A stretch of 64,000 nucleotides of DNA from Gnetum montanum (lineage: Eukaryota > Streptophyta > Gnetopsida > Gnetales > Gnetaceae): positions 327,912-391,911 of the forward strand of contig MNCI01024072.1 in the NCBI GenBank assembly GCA_015680685.1, read 5' to 3'. The position numbers were made by a program, and so were the translations under genes. The notes below the pieces were generated by a model. That model had not been told where the DNA came from. It was given only the letters and a program-made list of their open reading frames with translations, and searched no databases. Below are positions 55,035 through 64,000 of this stretch, piece by piece; the stretch's first letter is position 1; each line of letters begins with the position of its first letter.

Positions 55035-56639
55035 TTAGTCAAAATAATAATAGCTGAAAACTACAATAAACAAGCAACGAAACTATGAGATACAAATACA
55101 CCATGAATGACCTAATAAAGGGTTTATGTTCTTCTCTCTATTAATCATACAAAAACTATTTCCAAACCAAATAGTTCTCATAATTTTTTTTGGTTAAAAT
55201 CATTTTTAACCAAAGAACAAAACAAAAAAATGGTATTAGAAACAAACATGACTCACATTCAACCAATTACATATTATAAATTTTAAAGTTCTATCATCAT
55301 GAAGAAGATTTGTTTAATGCATTTTGATTTCTCAAGAAGAAATAAGCCAAGAAGAGATAAAAACATGTTAACGTTGAGTAAAAGATCAAGTTGATGCCAA
55401 TGGTAGAAAGAAACAAGTGAGTAGTGAAGCTAGAGGAGACAAAAAAGCTTCACAAATGTTTTTACTTTATTTTAGAAAATGTTGATTAGTCTTCAATGAC
55501 AATTTATATGCAAATCCATATTTATTGAACAATGATAATATTAGCTCAAAGATAGAGGTGATGATTAAGTTTCTTAGCATATGGTTTTCTCAACCGGCAA
55601 TGATTTATATAGAAAATGTAGATTCATCAAGAATTAAAAATATTAATTTTCTTTTCCTAGATTTTCAAGACCATTAATAAGGATTTACATTTGAATAGAT
55701 GTCTCCAAAATAGAGAAGCTTTTCATTTCTATGTTGTTTTGTAGTGGTACCTCTCCTTGGTGCCTAGCATGTGATGCATTTAAATTTCTTATTATTAAAA
55801 TTATTTTTAAGGTTTGATACTTCTTTTTATTTGATGACTTCTTTTGGTGAAATTTTCATTGTATGAGAAGAAGAAAACAATCTTAATTAATTACAAGTTT
55901 TTGTATTATTTAAGAATATACTTAAGATGTATTTATTTTAATTTTGGAATCTTTAAGATGTAATTATGATAAGAGATTTTCCCATTAATGCTAATTGTGT
56001 ATTGTATTATCACATAATTTTGCAAACTAAAATAGCAAAGGAATGTTGATTTATTTAAAAAGAAATAAATGATTTAAATATGTTATTGATTATATAAAAT
56101 TTATGATTATTGTTCATATATCAAATAATTATTGAATGCTTGTAAAATTTTTCTAATTATCTTAACATCTTGCATTTTCTTAGCCCATTATATAATTGGT
56201 CTTAACTACCATGCCATTACATTGAAAATTTTGAACTAAACTTTAAGAGTTTTAGAAAATTATAAGGTCTTAACCAAGGGTCATTTAAAATCTTGGCTAT
56301 ATCAAGTTTTTTGAAATTTCTCTCATAGGGAAGAGATGTTAGTTTATATCCTTTATTTTATCTCTCACTATGGAATTTGAAGGTTTTCTTTTGTACTTTC
56401 TTCTCACAATGTAAAGTACAAATAAAAATTAACATCATGTTCATTTATTCCTAAATGCTCTTTTATAGTTTGAAGATGTTGAAGGAACCCATATTCCTTA
56501 TAGATGTCATTTAGAGAGTAGAATTTAATTGCAAATAATGAATAATGTTGATATTGATGTCAAAATCCAAAAGCATGTCTCCATGTGTAATTAAAAAAAA
56601 AAGTTTGGGTTTTAGAAATGTGTGGTGTCATAATCTTTT
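55035..56639. other. AT-rich DNA, no gene assigned
   Basis: No frame longer than about 60 codons and no retrotransposon landmark that I can name. Some conceptual translations look like degraded protein (for example around 55560-55800), so part of it may belong to the LINE-like remnant at 56640-57020. Confidence 0.4.
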
Positions 56640-57020
56640 TGAATCTTGGTTGGATAAGTACTCTAAAAACCTATGATAAAAGATGTCTTCATGAGGGAGT
56701 TCCATGGCTTGATAAATAGAATATTCAAGAGCACATTTTTTATTTTGATCTTAACCACGTTTGCAAATTAGTAAAACAAGTAGCATTTCAAAAACTTTAG
56801 GAAAATGTAGAAGGAAAAATAAACATTTCTATTTGAATAGTATTAGGGGAGACCTTAATTCAAGGGAAAACTATTTATTTGTTGTTGTTCTTTATCATTT
56901 GCAATGCACAATTAGTTGGAATAGGTACATAGCTTAAAATTCCTCGTGAAGAATGAATATGCCGATTGTGTAATACAAATAGTATTGAAAGATTTGTTCC
57001 TATCTACTTGTCCCAATAGA
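56640..57020 (+). pseudogene. LINE-like reverse transcriptase C-terminal tail, copy 1
   Basis: Near 56905-57000 the translation runs FIICNAQLVGIGT, stop, LKIPREE, stop, ICRLCNTNSIE. This follows the pattern 'fR..H.L.IE.GRY..ip.eeR.C.lC...iEDE.HF' found after the RT domain in several non-LTR retrotransposons. A second copy with the same pattern is at 60.1-60.45 kb. Two in-frame stops and no recognisable RT core upstream make it a remnant. Assignment is by motif only. Confidence 0.4.
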
Positions 57021-59160
57021 ATATAATATAATAGGATAAAATAACATAACATATAAGAATAGGAATACCATATTTTCCTATAGTTACATACAAATGGGAT
57101 ATTATAGTTACAAATTCAATTGATTTGTTCTAAATGTTACCAAGAACACTTGGTAATTTTATTAATGATGTTTTCAAAAGTCATAGGATATATATTTCTA
57201 CTATCCAATAGATCTAGAGGTTTTACGAACAAAATAAAATTTTAGTTTTAGTTTCAAGTTTAGTTTTGTTACAAATGGTAACTATCAACTTCAAGGATTG
57301 ACAATTTTAATGAAACCTCTTTCTAAAATGCATCAAATCCCTCCAAAGAAGAATCACTATAATCCTTTTTAAAATGTGGTAAATCCATCGAAACTTTAAA
57401 ATTTATTTAAAGAAATGAAATTAAGACTAAGGCTTTATTATATTTGAAGAGCCATAGAATGTATTAAATAAATATTACCATTTCATAAAAAATAAAAATA
57501 AAAGTAAACATATTTCTAAGAATCAAGACGGGTAATTTAAAAAGCCCAACCATTTTGGTTACAAACCACACACCCTTTTCCATATTTAATATTAGTTTTG
57601 TTGAAAGCACATGCAAGAGGTCTAAAGGTACGGCAAAATTACGAGAATTCGTGAAATTGTAACGTCGCTGCAAACCCTGCGCGTGTTGTGAATGGTACAC
57701 GGTACACGCACGAGGCCTGCCCAAGAAAACGTAAGAAAAAGGCTCAAACCAGGTGCCACGTCAAATCAACCCATCCATCATCCATCCATCCATCCATGGC
57801 CTCGCATTGTATTTCGTTTTCAATTACGATGAATGCATGCATTGGCATTGATGATGATGAAGTCATGATGGATGGTGGCATGGCATTGCATGATGAGCAT
57901 GGCAAGGGAATGATGATGATGATTCTTAGGGAGGGAGGGAGGGAGAAATGGAATGGTGTCAAATGTCGACGAGACGGAGGCAGCGCCTTAACCTTGTATC
58001 TATGTCCCCACTTTACATGACAACATATCTCCCTCCTCCCCACACCTACATCAATACAAAAAATTGACATCAATACGCATTTACTAACAAAAATTGTTGG
58101 TACATTTTCTTCTTTCAAAAGATGACACGTTGCTTCAGGAATGTGTTTTTTAAAATGCATTTTGTTTTAAAGTTGCTTTTAATTTCAAATCTATTTTCTC
58201 TGTATCTTGCCCCCGCAAAAGCCAACGTCACGAGTTGCTTTAGTGCACCCTAACTACTACTAGTGGGACCCCCTCTTTATTAAGCCCCTTTACTGTTCAC
58301 TTTGCATACTCATCATCTTTACCATCCTTTACCAGATAAATATAGAAGCACGGGTACTTTACTTTCATGTTTGCTTTCCTCTTCACGGCAATGGATAGGG
58401 AATGTGTGGAGAGGCACCGCACCCAGCCTTTTTATCATTATCATTATTTTGTTATTTTTAGTGGCAAAGCATGAACATAGATTTTAACTTTATAAGCACA
58501 AAAACATCCGCATGCGATCTCTGCTATTTTTATTGCGAGCTGCGTAAAATAACATCAAAAAGAGCCTTTGCTTGCTTTGGCGCCCTGCCTGCCTAAGGTT
58601 TCCGTGAAATCAGATTCGATCACGCAACGTTACGTTTCTGGCCTCTTCCAGAAACCTATCTCGATCTCTATCTCTTTTCCTTTTCTGTTTCTAGTCACTT
58701 CATAGCTAATATGCAAGCTGGCTCCACCGCAATAAAATCTCAGGGCGGGGCCCATAGTACGCACCCCAATGCAATTGGCTGGCTGTCGTTGTCTCTGGCG
58801 TAGTCGTTGGGTTCGGGGCTTCAGGCAGGATCAGAACTTTAGAAACCGCATATTTGCGTCTCCCGGCAGTATATTACCTGCATAATGGTAATTTCTTGCT
58901 TTTTATTTTTCAAGAAGGTGAAATCGTATGATACGGTTATAACCATCAAATTCCTGGCCTGAACCTGGGTTCTGGGTTAAATTTGAAGGGTACCCAGACT
59001 TCACCACGTAATTTTTTCAGTTGCAGGGTGATTTCTCTACCTCCCCTCCAACACACAACACATCCCCCCACCACTTTAAAAGTTGTTTGTCCTTAGATCC
59101 ATTGATGTCATCTAGCTTAATATAAATCCTTCATTTTTTTATCTAGGTAACAATATGACT
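57021..59160. other. Low-repeat DNA with GC-richer patches, no gene assigned
   Basis: 57.6-58.9 kb is more GC-rich than the surroundings and has microsatellites: CATC units at 57773-57797, GATGATGATG at 57849-57859 and GAGGGAGGGAGG at 57930-57945. Frames at 57688-58020 (+) and 57744-58160 (-) are largely these repeats read as protein. 58500-58900 looks like low-copy DNA, possibly regulatory or untranslated sequence of a gene outside the window, but no exon could be shown. Confidence 0.4.
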
Positions 59161-59182
59161 TTCAAACACATTGAATTTTTTT

Positions 59183-59640
59183 TTAGAAACTTGGAGCATT
59201 TCCTTCTCTTTTAAGAACCATGGGGCATTCCCTCCTCTTTTTAAGAACATTGGAACATTTCCTTTCCTTTTGAAGACCATGAGTAGTGCCTTCCTTGAAA
59301 ATATTTGTGATTCCTTCTTGAAGACATGATATAAATTTTTTCTTCCTACTTGAAGTCACTATCAAAAAATGTGTGCTTCCTAATCAAAGTCACAATAAAA
59401 AAACATGTACTTCCTACTCAAAGTCACAATGTAAAATGTATGCTTCCTACTAAAGTTTACAATCAAGAAAATGTACTCCCTACTTACAGTAAGTATTAAG
59501 AACTTGTACTCTCTACTCAAAGTCGTTGTAGAATATATGTGCTTCCTACTCAAAGTCATAATCAAGAACATGGGTTTCCTACTCAATGTTACTATCAAGA
59601 ACATGTGATCCCTACTTTGAGTTACTACATATTTATGTCC
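59183..59640. repeat. Minisatellite, two related arrays
   Basis: 59183-59330 has about four imperfect copies of a TTTTAAGAACCATGGGGCATT / CCTTCTC unit. 59335-59640 has about nine copies of an imperfect 33-36-bp unit, CTTCCTACTCAAAGTCACAA followed by TCAAGAACATGTG. Because many units are 36 bp the minus strand stays open from 59604 to 59380 and encodes a 12-residue repeat (FLIVTLSRKHIF type). A pyrimidine-rich tract (TTC then TTTCTC) follows at 59671-59735. Confidence 0.8.
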
Positions 59641-60099
59641 TCTTAACTACATGTCTGTGCATATACATACTCTTTCTTCTTCTTCTTCTTCTTTTTCTTT
59701 TTCTTTCTCTTTCTCTTTCTCTCTCTATGAATTCTTTCTTTTTTTCTTATAAGTGTACACACTAATGCTTTAATCCAACCATAAAGTGGCAGCTAATATT
59801 TTTGTGAGCTTTTGAGGTGTTAGTTTTAATAAATATATAATTAATTAAAATATTATTAATTACAAAACCTTAATATTAAGATTGATGAATTAGACCATGC
59901 AAATAACGATTACTTTTAATAATAGTATGTCTAAAAAAACAGATTTTTGTATGTCAATTTTAAGTGAAAATGCATATTTCTTATGATATCTTGTTTGCTT
60001 CCTTTTAAAATTGAAGGCATTTAGTTTATTGCTTATACTCATAATTTAAGTCACATGGAGAAAGTTAATTATGTGAAGGAGATAATGAATGCTATACAA

Positions 60100-60450
60100 G
60101 AAAATGGATGGTTGTATCAAGGAAAATTATGGCTTCGGTCATGGAATATTGTAATGGAGGATCTTTCTTTAAACAAAAGGCTCTTTGGGTAAACATCCAA
60201 AAAAAAGTCTTAGCTAAAGTTTGGTTGAACACATTAAGAAAGAAACATTTTTATTTACATTCTGTTAGAGGAGGTTTGTTATGTAGTATTGAAAAGTGTC
60301 TATTCTCAACTATTCCTATTCATTTAAGGAATGCTAAAACTTCTTAATGGTGTTTGGATCAATTTATGAAGAGAAGCATAGACTATGTAAACAGAGAATT
60401 AAGGATGAAGAACATATTTTTTATTATGTCCATCTTTTGCTCACATCCCA
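60100..60450 (+). pseudogene. LINE-like reverse transcriptase C-terminal tail, copy 2
   Basis: Across shifted frames the translation shows YEEKHRLCKQRIKDEEHIF at about 60365-60420 and, in another frame, LLCPSFAH just after. This follows the same 'R.C..C..IeDEeHFL.CP.Fa' pattern as the copy at 56640-57020. The upstream frame 60108-60347 (79 codons) ends before the motif, and its content is not otherwise recognisable. Several frameshifts are needed, so it is inactive. Confidence 0.38.
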
Positions 60451-60633
60451 ATGAATTTTAATATTAACAGTATTTGCATATTGTTTCTTTGACCTTATTT
60501 ACTTGGGGTATTACATTAATGATGTTTTCAAATTTCTTCAAAAATAAGTCAAGTCTTTTATGATTTCTTGGATATAATAAAAATTTGTAGTTTCTAATTA
60601 ACATTTTTAATTTATTTTAAAAATCATTGTATT

Positions 60634-61254
60634 TTATCTTACACCGATTTCTAATAAAAAATCAGCTCTTTTTACCCCAGGGGTTTGGAAAGTTGACACG
60701 TAAAAGTAATTTTTGTGTTGAGAGTTTTCAGTTTCAGGATACTTTTTCATTTTTGAAAGCACCCTTTCTTGAAGGAGAAAAAGGCCCTCACGTTTATTCG
60801 TAACGATTAATTCCGTTCCGTTCCGTTTACGGATTCTACAGCTCTCGTTGTGTCCTGTTTCTTCAAATGGTTTGACCCGTGCGGTCTCCGTACGCTGCTC
60901 GGAATATCGGAGCAGGCAACGGCTGACAGCTGTGTTCAATGCCGCCTTCTGGAGCGGGGCCCGCTTTTCAGCCGGCCATGGGTCCACGTCAGCGCCGCCG
61001 GCAACAGCTGTTAGGCACCGAAACGGCAAGCGCCGAAAGCGTGACAACATTTTATTCGCTTTTAATATGGAGCGTACCGGGCGTGCGTGGGTATTCGTTC
61101 TCACGAGATCCGTGCAGCAGCAGCAGCAGCAGCTGTTGTTCACGAGTTCAGAACCAAATGCTGCCAAAATTTCAAACCATGGCACGCTGCCGCTGAAACG
61201 GCGTTGAAACAATTTTGACCATCTATCCATCCATCCATCCTTCCTTCTATTCAT
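60634..61254. other. GC-rich island with overlapping open frames
   Basis: About 55-60 percent GC between 60830 and 61210, unlike the flanks. Open frames exist on both strands (206 codons on -, 119 and 85 on +), as expected by chance when stop codons are GC-poor. A CAG tract (61113-61131) gives Gln, Ser or Cys runs depending on the frame. I recognise no protein family and cannot choose a strand. It could be the first exon or 5' leader of an unseen gene. CATC units follow at 61225-61240. Confidence 0.35.
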
Positions 61255-63456
61255 CCAAGTTAGTAAGTAGATAGATCTAAGTATCTAACCAACAATCATC
61301 CGTCCATTCATGCACTAGTGATGCAGGTGCTACTTGCTCCGTCGTGCCTTGTCTTGACTTACTGTTGATCATTGGAAAGCACCCTTCCTGTTATTATTAT
61401 GTTTCACCTGTCCTTCTTTGGCGTAGTAAAAGCGACTGCAAGTTTTGACTGTAGACGTTCTCCAACTTGGAACATGGAGCGGCACGCCTCCTAAGCAGCA
61501 TGGGTTGACGAGATCATTCATGTAAAGGAAACGACGACGTTACTTTCTGAGTTGGAGATGTACGTTCAAAACATCTGCTCCTTAAAAGCAATGACAAAGT
61601 AAATGCACGGGTTCTGTTCTCTTGCTGCTGCTGCTGCCGCCGGTGTGCCCACTTTTTTATCACAAATTCGTTATATGGGAGAACTTTGCATAAACCTTAC
61701 GCTGATTAAGCATGGTAACGGCATGGGTTTTAGAGCGTAAAAATTTGTTTAAAGGTGAGTCTGGTAAGTAAGAAAGAAAGGAGTGTAAATATCTTCACAT
61801 TTTCATGTTATCTTAGCCGTTATTTTAAAGAAATACATTAGCCTCATTCTTCATCACAATAACATGTAAGTTTGTCAAGGAGGTTTTGGCCCACCCAAAG
61901 CCTACAATAATATAGCTAGGCTTGGTACAGCGTACAGGCCCAGCCTAAGCCTAGTATCTTTACTAGAGCAATAACAACAAGCACTAGTTTCAATATGCCA
62001 AGTTGTCAGCTCATTTTACTCACTTGTTTTGGTCCCGAATATCGAAGCAAAAGGCCACGGGTCGTATGACCAGGAGGAGGAGGAGGAGGAGGAGGACTAG
62101 GACGAGAGAGCATAAGACAGTGAAATGAAATACTTACCAACAAAAATAAAAGCGCTCACCGACCTTCTAGTATCCAATGGTTTAGCCTTGATTTATTTTT
62201 GTTTGCTAGCATTGACGACAAAGCCAACGTAGGTTTAGAAAGCCATTACCCATTAAGGTGAGGAGAACTGAATGGTATTGTCGGAAGAAATTGTTGCAGG
62301 AAGTGACGCGTGAAATGTTCCATCAGCAACAGTTAGGGAGTATGGTGGCATTTATGTTTGACATGATTCCTGGGACAAGTTTTTGTGGTGTGGGTTCGGT
62401 GCGACGGCATTATTATTATTATTACTATTATTAACAGTAGCATCTTACCCATTTACACATGCCAAGCGTACACAGCATCCAAGTCCAAGAGATAAAGGCG
62501 CGAAAAAGAGAGACAAAATGAGATCCCGCATTGATGGAAATGGAGATTTGGGCCAACGAATAATGGCGTGGAACATGCAGCTCCAGAAATAGGGGTGGGC
62601 CCCATGCCATCCATCTCTATCCATCCATCCATGATGGTGACTTGTTAGGTAAGGATGTCGTTGGCATGGGCATGGGCATGGGCATGGGTATGGGTGGCTC
62701 TGGACCTGCCTCCCTCCTTTAAGGAAACCGCTGCCACGCATGTTCGCTCTGCCACAGACGGCGATAATATGATAGGACTTATGTGTGAATATGTACATGC
62801 TCATGAGCCAATGAGCCTTGGGCATCCATGCATGAACATGATGATGGTGATGGACATGATGATGTGGTGCTGCTATACCTCATATTTTCTGTGGAGGAAT
62901 GAATGGATGGCCCAAGGCTTCATCATGATCACGATGACAATTTGGTTTGGTTTGGTTTGGTTTGGTTAGGTGGTGTTGAATATTTTGCTCCGTTTCTACG
63001 GCGTGTTATTTGGCTTTTGTTCTTGTTTTTTCAAATGGTTTTGTTCTTGTTTTCGCGTCAGCGGCCACTGAACGATTTGACTCTGGTGCGTCAACTGTTG
63101 GACATTATTTGTGCTGGTGCTGCGTGTTTTGTGATTCGAACTGGAAAAGTGAGTGGCAGCTGGAATAATAGCTTGGCAGACGATCCAGGAAAGCTTCTAG
63201 TTGCTGTTTGTTGCTACGTTGCCTTGGGCTCGCAATTTCCAATACACACGAACTTGTCTTAACAGTCTTTACGGCCCAAGTTGTTGCTCATTAAAATTTG
63301 ATGGTAAGGGGTCTCATTAGGGTTTGAGGGTAAGGAGTTGTTAGTTTGCCTTTCCGCTTAATGTATCATGTGTTCTTCGATTCTTTTAAACTATGATATT
63401 GGTTATATGTTTTAAACTATGATATTGGTTATATGTTTTGTTTGTAATTATGTTCA
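61255..63456. other. Low-repeat DNA with many microsatellites, no gene assigned
   Basis: Microsatellites: TGCTGCTGCTGCTGCCGCC at 61624-61642, GGAGGAGGAGG-type run at 62071-62096, ATTATTATTATT at 62409-62433, CATC units at 62615-62632, GGGCATGGGCATGGGCAT (6-bp unit) at 62666-62696 and TTTGG (5-bp unit) at 62941-62968. Frames at 62383-62592, 62445-62825, 62655-62969 and 62903-63262 run through these repeats and have no recognisable domain. The region may flank a gene beyond the window. Confidence 0.4.
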
Positions 63457-63580
63457 AAGTGTTAGTTTAATGGTAATATTCTTGATTTGAAAGTTTTAAG
63501 TCAAGGGTTTAATCCTAATTGACAATGCTGAGTTATATATGTCTTGAGGTGTACCTAGAAATTGTTGTAATTCTAACACG
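63457..63580 (+). repeat. tRNA-derived SINE copy 6
   Basis: GTGTTAGTTTAATGGTAATATTC (A-box position), TTGATTTGAAAGTTTTAAG, CAAGGGTTTAATCCTAATTG (B box), ACAATGCTGAGTTATATATG, GTCTTGAGGTGTACC and the tail TTGTAATTCTAACAC follow the order of copies 2-5. Confidence 0.68.
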
Positions 63581-63707
63581 ACCCTCCTTCCTTTAAGTAC
63601 AAACTTGGTGTGCATTCTTGTTCAATTTGAATCTAATGGCTCTATCTCACTGAATAAGTTTATTATCTCAAATTTATTAAATTTAATTAAAAATATCCAT
63701 TTAGGTA

Positions 63708-63795
63708 ACTAATAGGTGGCCTAAGTGGTTAATTCATTATCGTATCAAGCAAGAACTTGTCAATTCAATCACACTTGAAGCCTCATTATATTTCT
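63708..63795 (+). repeat. Possible second type of tRNA-derived SINE
   Basis: GGTGGCCTAAGTGGTTAATTC resembles an A box with one extra base (TGGCCTAAGTGG), and TTGTCAATTCAATCACACTTG lies in the B-box position about 45 bases later. Only one copy is seen and the B box is weak. It ends where the LTR terminus at 63799 begins. Confidence 0.35.
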
Positions 63796-63798
63796 TAA

Positions 63799-64000
63799 TG
63801 ATGAGTGGTAAGGTACCCTTACGCCCAACCATACTGATGAACCGCGATATTGTGTTCGCGATATCAGATCAACCATGTGATGTCGGATACCCGATATTGC
63901 AGCCTGCCTCCTTGCCTATAAATAAGAGGCGGTGCCCTTGGTTTCCACATGGATGAGTGGCGAGGTACCCCTACACTCAACCATATGAATACGAGCGTGC
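63799..64000. repeat. Sandwich of inverted LTR ends, running off the window
   Basis: 63799-63834 is the last 36 bases of an LTR in minus orientation (TGATGAGTGGTAAGGTACC...CAACCATAC). 63835-63950 is the first 116 bases of a family-A LTR in plus orientation (TGATGAACCGCG, GATATCGC-type words, TATAAATAAGAGGC at 63917, CTTGGTTTCCACAT). 63951-64000 is again an LTR 3' end in minus orientation (ATGAGTGGCGAGGTACCCC...GAATACGAGCG). Either LTRs are nested three deep or this is a fold-back chimera. The right side is cut by the window end. Confidence 0.75.

Noticed and set aside
57688-58160. Opposed frames of 110 (+) and 138 (-) codons
   Set aside because: Both are driven by CATC/GATG and GGGA microsatellites, which stay open in most frames.
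62383-63262. Several frames of 69-126 codons on both strands
   Set aside because: They run through ATT, GGCATG and TTTGG repeats. Leu- or Met/Trp/Ala-rich text is what those repeats encode.

Overview
The window is nuclear DNA of a seed plant with a large, repeat-choked genome. A gymnosperm is plausible from the repeat load, but the sequence alone does not prove it. Most of it is old Ty3/gypsy retrotransposon sequence of an Athila/Tat-like lineage: tRNA-Asp-type primer sites, TGATGAG...CTCATCA LTR ends, an LTR-wide 'TATAAATAAGAGG' promoter block and a conserved AATAAAG. These copies are nested in each other and broken by stops. No bacterial features, operons, CRISPR arrays or convincing tRNA/rRNA genes are present. 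The only recognisable host gene piece is the last exon of a GROWTH-REGULATING FACTOR (GRF) transcription factor at about 39.65-40.30 kb on the + strand.

Layout. 1-3.7 kb: AT-rich DNA with a solo LTR (1086-1906, TSD GATGG/AATGG) and a 531-bp tandem duplication. 3714-10862: element A, which has both LTRs, PBS, gag, a protease with an intact DSG and three copies of a polypurine-tract motif, but whose whole RT-RNase H-integrase block is missing. 10.9-14.5 kb: AT-rich DNA with a SINE. 14.5-26.7 kb: a decayed older relative (element C, + strand) with pol, a downstream extra ORF and 3' LTR pieces, broken up by a minus-strand solo LTR (14697-15570) and a solo LTR with a perfect GTATT duplication (19609-20467). 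27.1-29.1 kb: chromovirus pol remnant. 29.7-31.6 kb: minus-strand coding-like remnant. 33.3-37.6 kb: two related long LTRs lying head to tail, the second split by a solo LTR (35255-36232). 37.6-39.6 kb: a cluster of tRNA-derived SINEs and a truncated LTR. 39.6-42.5 kb: GRF exon and its 3' flank. 42.5-55.0 kb: element B on the minus strand (gag, protease, RT, RNase H, integrase, extra ORF and two LTRs), with an unusual LTR unit nested in its integrase. 55-63.8 kb: low-copy-looking DNA with two LINE-like tails, a minisatellite, microsatellites, GC-rich patches and SINEs. 63.8-64.0 kb: a sandwich of inverted LTR ends.

The most unusual object is 47903-48805. It is a solo-LTR-like unit with TG...CA ends, TATA box and poly(A) signal, flanked by a perfect 5-bp target duplication (CCTTC), but it carries a perfect 30-bp terminal inverted repeat (about 45 bp with three transitions and a 2-nt gap). 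Its normal U5 end has been replaced by an inverted copy of its own U3 end. Two other places (42531-42661 and 63799-64000) also join LTR segments in opposite orientation, so inverted LTR chimeras recur here. A second theme is that each LTR subfamily has its own array of short, often palindromic words (GCGATATCGC, CGTCGACG, TTGATGTCCGGCATCAA, TGATGCATCA) just upstream of an almost invariant TATA box.

How the parts relate: A keeps cis-signals, gag and protease but no pol; B and C have pol and an extra ORF but are riddled with stops. They look like non-autonomous and formerly autonomous members of one lineage. If the GRF gene is live, its upstream exons must lie beyond a repeat-filled intron of at least 39 kb; otherwise the exon is a truncated copy.
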